Source of the DNA: G963663735 sp963663735
GTDB taxonomy: Bacteria > Acidobacteriota > UBA6911 > RPQK01 > JAPXNP01
Assembly: GCA_963663735.2 (NCBI GenBank)
Contig: CAXXHN010000002.1
Coordinates: 1,488,001 to 1,552,000, forward strand
DNA: 64,000 bases
Direction: 5' to 3'
A program made the translations under genes and the position numbers. Shown piece by piece: positions 43,730-50,928 of the stretch (position 1 is its first letter; each line of letters opens with the position of its first letter). The notes under the pieces are model-generated. The model saw only the letters and a program-made list of their open reading frames with translations, had not been told where the DNA came from and ran no database searches.

Positions 43730-45088
43730 GTGAGAAAGGATCTGATGGAAATAGAGGAGTTAAAAGTGCCAGACCCGGCTAACCCCACTTCAGAAATCCG
43801 CGCCCGATGGGCGTGGGTGGAACCATCGGTCTGGACAGATCGCATGCTGTGGGCTCTGGAAAATGGTATTTCCGGAGTCGAAGAAACAAAATGGTTCGGA
43901 TTAATCGACAAAGTCTACAAAATTGCTAATCTTACCCGAGCCTATGAAAAGACGGTCCGGAATAAGGGAGCGGCTGGAGTAGACAACGTCTCGGTAACGG
44001 GGTACGGCAAGCATCTGGAGACCAATCTTGCAAGATTGCAGGAACAATTGGTGAAAGGAACCTACCGGCCCTCCCGAATCCGGCGAACCTACATTCCCAA
44101 GCCCGGCGGAAGCGAGAAGCGGCCTCTGGGCATTCCAACAGTTCAGGATCGGATAGTACAAACGGCCTTGCGCCTTGTAATCGAACCGATCTTCGAACAG
44201 ACCTTCGCAGGCAACAGCTATGGGTTCCGACCCGGGCGTGGATGCAAAGACGCATTACGGCAAGTAACAAAACTGCTGGATAGTGGTTATGTATACATCG
44301 TCGATGCGGACTTGCGCCAATGCTTCGACCGGATTCCCCATAGGCGTTTGCTGGATCGAGTCAAACAACGGGTAACCGACAGGAGGGTACTGGAGCTGAT
44401 TCAGTCCTTTCTTAAGCAGGAAATCCTGGACGAAGGCTCTGTTTTATACCCAGAAAATGAAGGCACTCCTCAGGGAGCCACGCTCAGTCCATTATTATGC
44501 AACATATACCTTAATCCGCTGGACCATGAAATGGAAAAAGCGGATAAGGAAATGGTGCGCTATGCAGACGATCTCATAATCGCCTGTAAGACAAAGGAAG
44601 AAGCGGAAGCGGCTCTGGAGATGCTCAGGGAATGGACAGCGGCCAACGGACTGGAACTGCATCCGGAAAAGACCCGGATAGCCGAAATGAACCAACCAGG
44701 AGAGCATTTTGACTTTCTTGGCTACCGCTTCAAGCTAGGAAAGAGAGGGAAGATAATACGTTTTCCCAGCCCGAAAAGTGAGAAGCGATTCAGGGAAAAG
44801 CTACGGGGACTGACACGACGAGCGAATGGAAAGAGCATGGAAGTAATCATCCGTCGATGTAATCGAATCCTTAAAGGCTGGTTTGAATACTTCAAGCACA
44901 GCAACAAATGGACGCTGATGACGATTGATAGCTGGTTACGCATGCGGCTGCGAAGCATCCAGCGTAAACGCCGGAAAGGAAAAGGGAGGGGGCGTGGAGA
45001 TGACCATCACAGATGGCCCAACGCCTACTTCGCGAAACTTGGGTTGTTCTCGTTATCCACAGCCCGAGCGGAAGCCATCAGTCCTTAA
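43730..45088 (+). CDS. ltrA: Group II intron reverse transcriptase/maturase
   Basis: 452 aa. Reverse transcriptase blocks: RRTYIPKPGGSEKRPLGIPT, YGFRPGRGCKDAL, VDADLRQCFDRIPH, GTPQGATLSPLLCNI and the catalytic YADD in VRYADDLIIA. A maturase/thumb domain (GIIM) follows: RRCNRILKGWFEYFKHSN with MTIDSWLRMRLRSI. No HNH endonuclease domain is present, consistent with class C. GTG 43730 has AGGA upstream; ATG 43745 is also possible. It splices its own intron RNA and performs target-primed mobility. Confidence 0.94.
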   Translation: MRKDLMEIEELKVPDPANPTSEIRARWAWVEPSVWTDRMLWALENGISGVEETKWFGLIDKVYKIANLTRAYEKTVRNKGAAGVDNVSVTGYGKHLETNLARLQEQLVKGTYRPSRIRRTYIPKPGGSEKRPLGIPTVQDRIVQTALRLVIEPIFEQTFAGNSYGFRPGRGCKDALRQVTKLLDSGYVYIVDADLRQCFDRIPHRRLLDRVKQRVTDRRVLELIQSFLKQEILDEGSVLYPENEGTPQGATLSPLLCNIYLNPLDHEMEKADKEMVRYADDLIIACKTKEEAEAALEMLREWTAANGLELHPEKTRIAEMNQPGEHFDFLGYRFKLGKRGKIIRFPSPKSEKRFREKLRGLTRRANGKSMEVIIRRCNRILKGWFEYFKHSNKWTLMTIDSWLRMRLRSIQRKRRKGKGRGRGDDHHRWPNAYFAKLGLFSLSTARAEAISP

Positions 45089-45109
45089 AGAGGTTAAGCA
45101 TCAACTGGA

Positions 45110-45142
45110 GAGCCGTATGCGGGAGATCCGCATGTACGGTTC
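45110..45142 (+). ncRNA. Group II intron domain V
   Basis: GAGCCGTATGC ... GCATGTACGGTTC forms the two-helix catalytic hairpin with GGGAGATCC in between. The AGC triad near the start (gAGCCG) is present. Confidence 0.92.
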
Positions 45143-45267
45143 GGAGGGAGGGGTGGTGCAACTCAATGCGCTGTCCCTACCCCTATCACACATGGCAGCT
45201 CATCTGGATGCAAACCTGACTACACCCTCTGATAGTCTGCAACCTGTCACCTGCAACCCGTGACTAT

Positions 45268-45918
45268 TTAACTGTCACATCCCATGCCCCGCCAGTCCTT
45301 CTCAAACTGGGCCAATCCGGCGTCAGTCAGGTTGTGCTTAAAAAGCTGGAAGAACAGTGATGGAGGCAAAGTTGCTATATCCACTCCGTTGCGCAGGCAG
45401 GAGAGCACGTGGTTCTGGGTCTTCATGCTCCCGGCGATAATTTCTGTCTGGTAGCTGTATATATCCCGCACCGCGGCGGCATCATTCACCAGGATCTCGC
45501 TTTCATTGGCAATGGCATCGAGGCGGCTCAGCACAATGCTGACATACGAAGCTCCAGCTTTCATGGCCAGCCAGGCCTGGGTGGAAGAAAAAATCATGGT
45601 AACATTGCATTTGATCCCATCCGATTCCAGTACAGGAACAGCCTTCAGCCCTTCCACGGTCATCGGGATCTTGATCACGACATTGGAAGCGATATCCTTC
45701 AAGTCCCTGGCCATTGCGACCAGGCCATCCGCTGTATCGGCCACAGCTTCAGCGCTGACCGGTCCCGGGCAGGCCGCGCAGATCTCCCTGACCACCTGCT
45801 TGTACCCCATCCCGGTGGAGGCGATGTGGCTGGGGTTGGTAGTAACTCCATCCAGCAGCCCGGTTTCCATGGCTTTCTCTACTGCACTGATATCTCCGGT
45901 ATCTAAAAATATTTTCAC
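45268..45918 (-). CDS. Transaldolase (TalC/fructose-6-P aldolase family)
   Basis: 216 aa, the size of the short TalC/FSA class. MKIFLDTGDISAVEKA at the start, DGVTTNPSHIA, then IKIPMTVEGLKAVPVL (Schiff-base Lys in VIKIPMT) and YVSIVLSRLDAIAN, IIAGSMKTQNHVL. It transfers or cleaves a dihydroxyacetone unit of sugar phosphates. The start is GTG 45918 with GGAGGAG upstream; the frame is open to 45981 but without a ribosome site. It is the last gene of the minus-strand sugar cluster. Sulfo-sugar or other non-canonical transaldolases of this family exist, so the substrate is not certain. Confidence 0.9.
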   Translation of the reverse strand: MKIFLDTGDISAVEKAMETGLLDGVTTNPSHIASTGMGYKQVVREICAACPGPVSAEAVADTADGLVAMARDLKDIASNVVIKIPMTVEGLKAVPVLESDGIKCNVTMIFSSTQAWLAMKAGASYVSIVLSRLDAIANESEILVNDAAAVRDIYSYQTEIIAGSMKTQNHVLSCLRNGVDIATLPPSLFFQLFKHNLTDAGLAQFEKDWRGMGCDS

Positions 45919-45994
45919 GCTCTCCTCCAAGGGGGCCGCGGCCGTCAGGCGAATCAGCCGCCGCCTGATATTCAGCCCCATAGTTTAATTTCAG

Positions 45995-46711
45995 CTATTT
46001 TTTTAAAAGCTTCCGGACAGTTTCCAGGGTAACCTGAATGTTCGGAGGATCTCCGAGTTCAGAAACCACCAGGTCGGCACCTGAAGTATCTTCCTGCGCC
46101 GTGTATCCGTTAACCGTAACCAGGCAGCATATACCCGTGGCTGCCGCAGCCATCAGCCCGACACGGCTGTCCTCAACCACAACAGCCTGGGCAGAGGTAA
46201 TGCCCAGAACCTTAAGACACTTTAAATAGATCTCGGGATCAGGTTTTTTCCTGCTGACCATATCTCCGGCCAGTACGGCTGCAAAATGTTTCCTTCGTTT
46301 CGGCCCTAAAAGCCTATCAACAATAAGGTTAACCGCCCTTTCGTTAGAGGTGGAGCAGATAGCCAGGGCAATTCCTTCCGCGATGGCCTCATCAATCAGC
46401 CGGGCTATTCCCGGCCGGAGCCTGAGTTCACCTGCCTCAATTATCTCCATGAAAAACCTGGTTTTAAGCTCGTGCAGCTCCCTGACCCAGGCCTCCTGGT
46501 CCTCAACACCTTCAGGCCAGCCGGAAATGTCAAAATAGTGCCTGATCCGCTCCTTGCCTCCGGCTACCTGCAGGAGAACATGGTATTCCTCCACGCTCCA
46601 TTCCGTGTCCAGCCCCTTGGCGGCAAAGGCCCGGTTAAAGGCGACACGGTGCCCGTCCCGTTCTGTATCTACCAGTACCCCGTCACAATCAAATATCAAA
46701 GCTTTTAACAT
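45995..46711 (-). CDS. HAD phosphatase, CbbY-type
   Basis: 238 aa. HAD motifs: FDCDGVLVDTERDGHR (nucleophile Asp, DxD), ICSTSNERAVNLIVDR (motif II Ser/Thr), then KKPDPEIYLKCLKVLG (Lys) and VVEDSRVGLMAAAATG (acidic). The opening DGVLVDTERDGHRVAFNRAF is typical of CbbY enzymes, which remove phosphate from xylulose-1,5-bisphosphate; beta-phosphoglucomutases are close relatives. In the cluster it may detoxify an aldolase or phosphoketolase side product. ATG 46711 has GAGG 8 bp upstream. Located 32 bp after the E2 gene. Confidence 0.85.
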   Translation of the reverse strand: MLKALIFDCDGVLVDTERDGHRVAFNRAFAAKGLDTEWSVEEYHVLLQVAGGKERIRHYFDISGWPEGVEDQEAWVRELHELKTRFFMEIIEAGELRLRPGIARLIDEAIAEGIALAICSTSNERAVNLIVDRLLGPKRRKHFAAVLAGDMVSRKKPDPEIYLKCLKVLGITSAQAVVVEDSRVGLMAAAATGICCLVTVNGYTAQEDTSGADLVVSELGDPPNIQVTLETVRKLLKK

Positions 46712-46743
46712 TTTATTCGCCTCGACTCCCAGGATCGCCGTCC

Positions 46744-47955
46744 CTACAGGGGCTGCCACAATTCAATGCTCGCTATTTCCTCCCTGATGGAGCGGAGAAA
46801 CAACCCGGCATAATAACCATCCACGGCCCGGTGGTCACAGCCCAGGGTCAGGGAGAGAATATTCCGGGAACCCACTTTACCGTCAGGCCGCAGGACCAGT
46901 TGTTTTTCAATAGTGCCGACACCCAGGATTCCGGCTTCGGGCGGATTGATGATCGGCAGGAATTCGGACACTCCCAGCATTCCCAGGTTGCTGACAGTAA
47001 ATGTCCCAGCCGGCCCTACGGCCAAAATCCCTTCGCGGGCCAGGCCGCTGATTTCCTTTACCTTAGCGGCAATCTCAGCCATATCCAGGGACGGAGTGTC
47101 AGGGATTACCGGGACTAACAGGCCATCCTCAAGAGAAACCGCGATCCCTATGTTGACTTCCCGGCACAGCGCCGAACTGTCCGCGGCAACATGAGCATTC
47201 ATTTTTGGAAATTTCACCAGGGCAGAAGAAACCGCCTTGACCACCAGGTCGTTGACAGATATTTTATTTCCGCTACGGTCGAGGTACTGTTCCCGCCAGG
47301 CCAGGAATTCGGTAACGTCCGCTTTCATGGTCAGGTAGAAGTGGGGGATGTCCCGGGAACTCCTGGACATCCTGTCAGCTATCGACTGCCGCATGCGGCT
47401 GAAAGGAATAACCGTGTCCCCGGCCGCGAACTGCTCCGCCCTCTTTCCTCCAGCCTCACCCGAAGTACCGGAACCCTTCGCTCGCGCGGACGCCTTCAGC
47501 ACATCTTCCTTGATGATCCGTCCCTGCGGACCGGTTCCTGAGAGCTGGTTCAGGTCCAACTCCAGCTCCGCGGAAAGCCGCCTGGCTGAAGGAGAAGCAA
47601 AGATCTTCACTACTCCGGCCGGAGCTTCATCCGGGGAGTAGATCGGTTCAGGGGCGAACGCCTGCCCCTCTTCCCGGCTCTCGGGAGTGGATATTATCAA
47701 ATCCTCCAGCTTTTCTCCTGCTTCTCCGATAATCGCTATAGGTTCCAGTACGCTGGCTTCATCCTCTTCTTGGAAAAGGAGTTTCAAAATTGTGCCTGAC
47801 TGGAAAACCTCAACCTCAAATACCGCCTTGTCAGATTCCACCAGGGCTACTACATCACCCTTGCTGACATGGTCGCCTTCCTTGACTTTCCATTCTGTGA
47901 TTACCGCGGTTTCAATATCCTGTCCAACCTGGGGCATATTAATCGGATGTGCCAT
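46744..47955 (-). CDS. 2-oxo acid dehydrogenase E2 (dihydrolipoamide acyltransferase)
   Basis: 403 aa. One lipoyl domain (VVALVESDKAVFEVE; lipoylated Lys in SDKA, about residue 43), one E1/E3-binding domain (IFASPSARRLSAELELDLNQ, LSGTGPQGRIIKEDVL) and the catalytic core with INPPEAGILGVG and active-site DHRAVDG near the C-terminus. It transfers the acyl group made by E1 to CoA. With E1 alpha and beta genes upstream it would form a pyruvate or acetoin dehydrogenase. No E3 (lipoamide dehydrogenase) gene is here, so it must share one encoded elsewhere. Confidence 0.92.
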   Translation of the reverse strand: MAHPINMPQVGQDIETAVITEWKVKEGDHVSKGDVVALVESDKAVFEVEVFQSGTILKLLFQEEDEASVLEPIAIIGEAGEKLEDLIISTPESREEGQAFAPEPIYSPDEAPAGVVKIFASPSARRLSAELELDLNQLSGTGPQGRIIKEDVLKASARAKGSGTSGEAGGKRAEQFAAGDTVIPFSRMRQSIADRMSRSSRDIPHFYLTMKADVTEFLAWREQYLDRSGNKISVNDLVVKAVSSALVKFPKMNAHVAADSSALCREVNIGIAVSLEDGLLVPVIPDTPSLDMAEIAAKVKEISGLAREGILAVGPAGTFTVSNLGMLGVSEFLPIINPPEAGILGVGTIEKQLVLRPDGKVGSRNILSLTLGCDHRAVDGYYAGLFLRSIREEIASIELWQPL

Positions 47956-47961
47956 GTCTGC

Positions 47962-48813
47962 CTACGCCTTCCCTTCACTGCCGAACAACCTGATATTTTC
48001 CAGCACTGCTTCCCTGATCAGCTGGTATTGTGCCTCAAGAGGCTTTAACGGGTTATATTCCTGGTGCAGATTATGGTAATTAACAAAACCGTTTATGTGA
48101 GCGTACTTAAGCTGGGTTGAAATATTTACCTTGGCACATCCCAGGCTGATGCAGCGGTGAAACACCGCGGGGGAAAGCCCTGTACCGCCATGCAGTGCCA
48201 GCGGCAGTCCGGTGGCTCCCGCAATCCGCTCAATCAGCCCGAAGTCAATCTTCGGTTCACCCTTGTATACGCCATGGGCGGTGCCGACGGCCGGTGCAAA
48301 ACAATCGAGGTCCAGTTCACCGCAGAACTCCATTGCCTGGTCAAAATCAGCCAGGTGTGAATCCTGTTCTTTCACATGGATATCATCCTCTGTGCCCACT
48401 ATTGCTCCCAGTTCAGCTTCCACCGACACATCCGCCGGCCTGGCTATAGCAAGGACCTCCCGGGTCAAACTCAGGTTCTCAGCAAAGGGCCGGGAGGAGG
48501 CATCAATCATGACCGAGGTCCAGCCTGCCCTGATGCAACTGCCTATTACCTGGATATCCTGGCAGTGGTCCAGGTGCAGGGCCACCGGAATACGGGATTC
48601 TCCGGCCAGTTCTTCCGCCCAGGTTACGATGGGACGGTATCCCCAGAAAAGAATGGTTTTAACCGAGGTTTGAATAATTACCGGGGAAGAGGTTTCCGCC
48701 GCGGTCTCGACCACCGCTTTCATGGAATTGTAATCCAGGATATTGAAGGCTCCAACGGCATACCCGCCATCCCGGGCCCTGTTCAGCATTGATTTCATGT
48801 TGGTTAAGGCCAT
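47962..48813 (-). CDS. Class II ketose-bisphosphate aldolase (GatY/KbaY/Fba)
   Basis: 283 aa, zinc-dependent. VALHLDHCQDIQVIGSCIRA (metal His and catalytic Asp), VEAELGAIVGTEDD, FAPAVGTAHGVYKGEPKIDF (metal His) and LALHGGTGL (metal His, phosphate loop), followed by CAKVNISTQL. It cleaves fructose-, tagatose- or a modified ketose-1,6-bisphosphate to DHAP and an aldehyde. It stands between the E1 beta and E2 genes, with one base between the E1 beta stop and its ATG, so it is surely in their operon. Tagatose preference would fit the AgaS-like isomerase in the same cluster. Confidence 0.9.
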   Translation of the reverse strand: MALTNMKSMLNRARDGGYAVGAFNILDYNSMKAVVETAAETSSPVIIQTSVKTILFWGYRPIVTWAEELAGESRIPVALHLDHCQDIQVIGSCIRAGWTSVMIDASSRPFAENLSLTREVLAIARPADVSVEAELGAIVGTEDDIHVKEQDSHLADFDQAMEFCGELDLDCFAPAVGTAHGVYKGEPKIDFGLIERIAGATGLPLALHGGTGLSPAVFHRCISLGCAKVNISTQLKYAHINGFVNYHNLHQEYNPLKPLEAQYQLIREAVLENIRLFGSEGKA

Positions 48814-48814
48814 G

Positions 48815-49795
48815 TTATTTATATCCTGCCTTTCTTACCGCCTTTACGATATCCTCAACCTGGGGCACAACCTGCTTTTCCAGGTTCAGGTTAAAGGGAA
48901 TCGGAGAATTCAGGCCGGCTACAATTTCAACCGGGGCATCCAGGTAGTCAAAGGCTTCAGCCTGGATCAAAGCGGTTATATCCGAAGCAATTCCTCCCCT
49001 CCTGACTGCCTCCTGCACAATCACCACATGTTCTGTCTTGCGGACTGACTGCAGGATCGCTTCCTTATCCAGGGGCACCAGGGATCGAAGGTCCAGGACC
49101 TCAGATTCAATTCCTTCATTCGCCAGTTCAGCTGCCGCTTCCAGGCAGCGGGGAACCATGTTGGACCAGGCAATCAGGGTAACATCCCCGCCGGCTCTCT
49201 TGATATCGGCTTTTCCCAGTTCAATCAAATACTCTTCTTCGGGGACCGGGCCTTTATTCATATAAAGCAGCTTGTGTTCAAGGAAAACCACCGGATCATC
49301 GGAGCGGATCGCTGATTTCAATAATCCCTTGGCGTCATAAGGGGAGGAGGGCATGACCAGTTTCAGTCCCGGAATATGGTAAAAAATGGCCTCCAGGCTT
49401 TCAGAATGCTGCGCTGCCAGGCCATTTCCAACTCCCCCCTGGGAACGGAGGACCAGCGGGACGCTGGCTTTTCCTCCGCTCATGAAGGAGTACTTGGCAG
49501 CCTGGTTAACCAGCTGATCTAAAATCAGCATAGTGAAATCCACAAAAAGAATCTCCACCACCGGGCGCATTCCGGTGATAGCCGCTCCGATACCGGCACC
49601 GGTAAAACTTGCCTCAGAAATGGGAGTATCCAGGACTCTTTTTGACCCGAACTCCTCCAACAAGCCCACGGTCACCTTGTAGGAACCGCCCCTTTCCGCA
49701 ATTCCTTCCCCCATCAGGAAGACGTTTTGATCACGCCTCATCTCCTCCTTCAGCGCTTCATTGAGGGCTTCCCTGTACATAATCTCCCTGGACAT
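48815..49795 (-). CDS. 2-oxo acid dehydrogenase E1 beta (TPP-dependent)
   Basis: 326 aa. MYREALNEALKEEMRRDQNV, FLMGEGIAERGGSYKVT, ISEASFTGAGIGAAITGMRP and EILFVDFTMLILDQLVNQAA are typical of PdhB/AcoB; GKASVPLVLRSQGGVGNGLAAQHS and the C-terminal RLVIVQEAVRRGG-like HVVIVQEAVRRGGIAS follow. Together with E1 alpha it decarboxylates a 2-oxo acid or cleaves acetoin. The start at ATG 49795 (GGAGGG upstream) nearly touches the E1 alpha stop at 49797. The frame's earlier start at 49828 lies within E1 alpha. Confidence 0.93.
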   Translation of the reverse strand: MSREIMYREALNEALKEEMRRDQNVFLMGEGIAERGGSYKVTVGLLEEFGSKRVLDTPISEASFTGAGIGAAITGMRPVVEILFVDFTMLILDQLVNQAAKYSFMSGGKASVPLVLRSQGGVGNGLAAQHSESLEAIFYHIPGLKLVMPSSPYDAKGLLKSAIRSDDPVVFLEHKLLYMNKGPVPEEEYLIELGKADIKRAGGDVTLIAWSNMVPRCLEAAAELANEGIESEVLDLRSLVPLDKEAILQSVRKTEHVVIVQEAVRRGGIASDITALIQAEAFDYLDAPVEIVAGLNSPIPFNLNLEKQVVPQVEDIVKAVRKAGYK

Positions 49796-49796
49796 C

Positions 49797-50756
49797 TCAG
49801 TAACCCTCCACAATCTGCTGAAATTCACTAAAGGTCAGATCTTCACTGGTGGCCGCAAACTCTATTGCTTCATCCATGGCTGCTTCCACTTCGGATTCTA
49901 TTTTTTCCACTTCTTTTTCAGAGGCCCCTCCCTGTTCCATAAGGTAGGATCTCCCCCTTACCACGGGGTCTATGGACAGGTAATAATCGAGTTTTTCTTT
50001 AGGCATATACAGCCCGGGATCATTTACGTGATGCCCGCCGTGACGATAGGTGACAGCTTCAATCACAAACGGGCCGTTTCCCTCCCGGCATTTCGCGGCT
50101 GCTTTCTTAACGGTTTCGTATACAAGGAGCACATCGTTACCGTCGATCTGCTCACTCTCAATTCCCAGGGCTTCCCCCCTCTTGTAAAGATTGGGTTCGC
50201 GGGACGACTCCGTGATCGGAGTGGAAACGGCGTATTGGTTATTCTCAAGCACCAGGATCAGGGGCAGGTCCCAGATTGCGGCCAGGTTGAGAGACTCCGC
50301 GAACACCCCGTTATTGGATGCCCCGTCTGAAGTGAAAACAACTGTTACCTTTCCATCTTCCTTCAGGGAAGATCCCAGGGCCGCGCCCACTCCCAACGGA
50401 AGATTGGCACCGACAATGGCATTGGCACCCAGGTTGCCCCGGGAAAGGTCGGCTATATGCATGGATCCGCCCAGTCCCCGGCAATACCCGGTCTTCTTGC
50501 CGAATAGTTCTGCTACCATCGATTTGATATCAGCACCCTTGGCGATGCAGTGACCGTGTCCGCGGTGGGTGCTGGTGATATAGTCATCCTTCCGGATGGC
50601 GGCACAGGCCCCCACGGCAATTGCTTCCTCTCCCAGGTAGGGATGAAAATATCCGCGGATCATTCCCTGCCGGTAGAGCTTGACGCATCGGCCTTCAAAA
50701 ATTCGTATGGTGTAAAGCGTGCGGTAGATTGATTCTAAAAATTCCCTGCTGTACAT
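49797..50756 (-). CDS. 2-oxo acid dehydrogenase E1 alpha (TPP-dependent)
   Basis: 319 aa from ATG 50756 (AGGGG 6 bp upstream; ATG 50783 has none). RTLYTIRIFEGRCVKLYRQG, GYFHPYLGEEAIAVGA, STHRGHGHCIAKG and GGSMHIADLSRGNLGANAIVG are PdhA/AcoA signatures. In the TPP motif the first glycine of GDG is serine (FTSDGASNNG ... LVLENN). Otherwise the thiamine-binding Asn is present. The segment ITESSREPNLYKRGEALGIE is the phosphorylation-loop region. First of the three complex genes; the phosphoketolase gene lies 170 bp upstream. Whether pyruvate or acetoin is used cannot be judged from this sequence. Confidence 0.92.
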   Translation of the reverse strand: MYSREFLESIYRTLYTIRIFEGRCVKLYRQGMIRGYFHPYLGEEAIAVGACAAIRKDDYITSTHRGHGHCIAKGADIKSMVAELFGKKTGYCRGLGGSMHIADLSRGNLGANAIVGANLPLGVGAALGSSLKEDGKVTVVFTSDGASNNGVFAESLNLAAIWDLPLILVLENNQYAVSTPITESSREPNLYKRGEALGIESEQIDGNDVLLVYETVKKAAAKCREGNGPFVIEAVTYRHGGHHVNDPGLYMPKEKLDYYLSIDPVVRGRSYLMEQGGASEKEVEKIESEVEAAMDEAIEFAATSEDLTFSEFQQIVEGY

Positions 50757-50928
50757 GGTATCCCCTATTGAAATCTTGTCCATTCAGTTTACCGTGAATG
50801 GGCAAAAAAGGAAATGGGAATGCAACTGAGAATTGACGAATCGGTGCTATCAGCTTCCAGCTTATGAACTATCCCGTACAATAGACAGGCCCGCAAAATC
50901 CAGGTGACGCCGATATGTCATGGCGTTT

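Larger units (their letters stand above)
43321..45186 (+). mobile_element. Group IIC intron
   Basis: 1866 bp. The 5' end GTGCGCC matches the group II GUGYG rule, and the 3' end is ...CCCCTAT. It contains a maturase gene and a canonical domain V. Both ends are fixed by comparison with the empty site at 41610-41715. Insertion lies 4 bases (GTTC) after a 7-bp stem-loop, the preference of class C introns. A GAAC stretch near 43478 could be EBS1 pairing with GTTC. Domain VI follows domain V up to 45186. Confidence 0.92.

Noticed and set aside
43730..45088. Reverse transcriptase as part of a diversity-generating retroelement acting on the fibre genes
   Set aside because: The protein has a maturase domain and is enclosed by group II intron RNA with domain V. 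No template/variable repeat pair was seen near the fibre genes.
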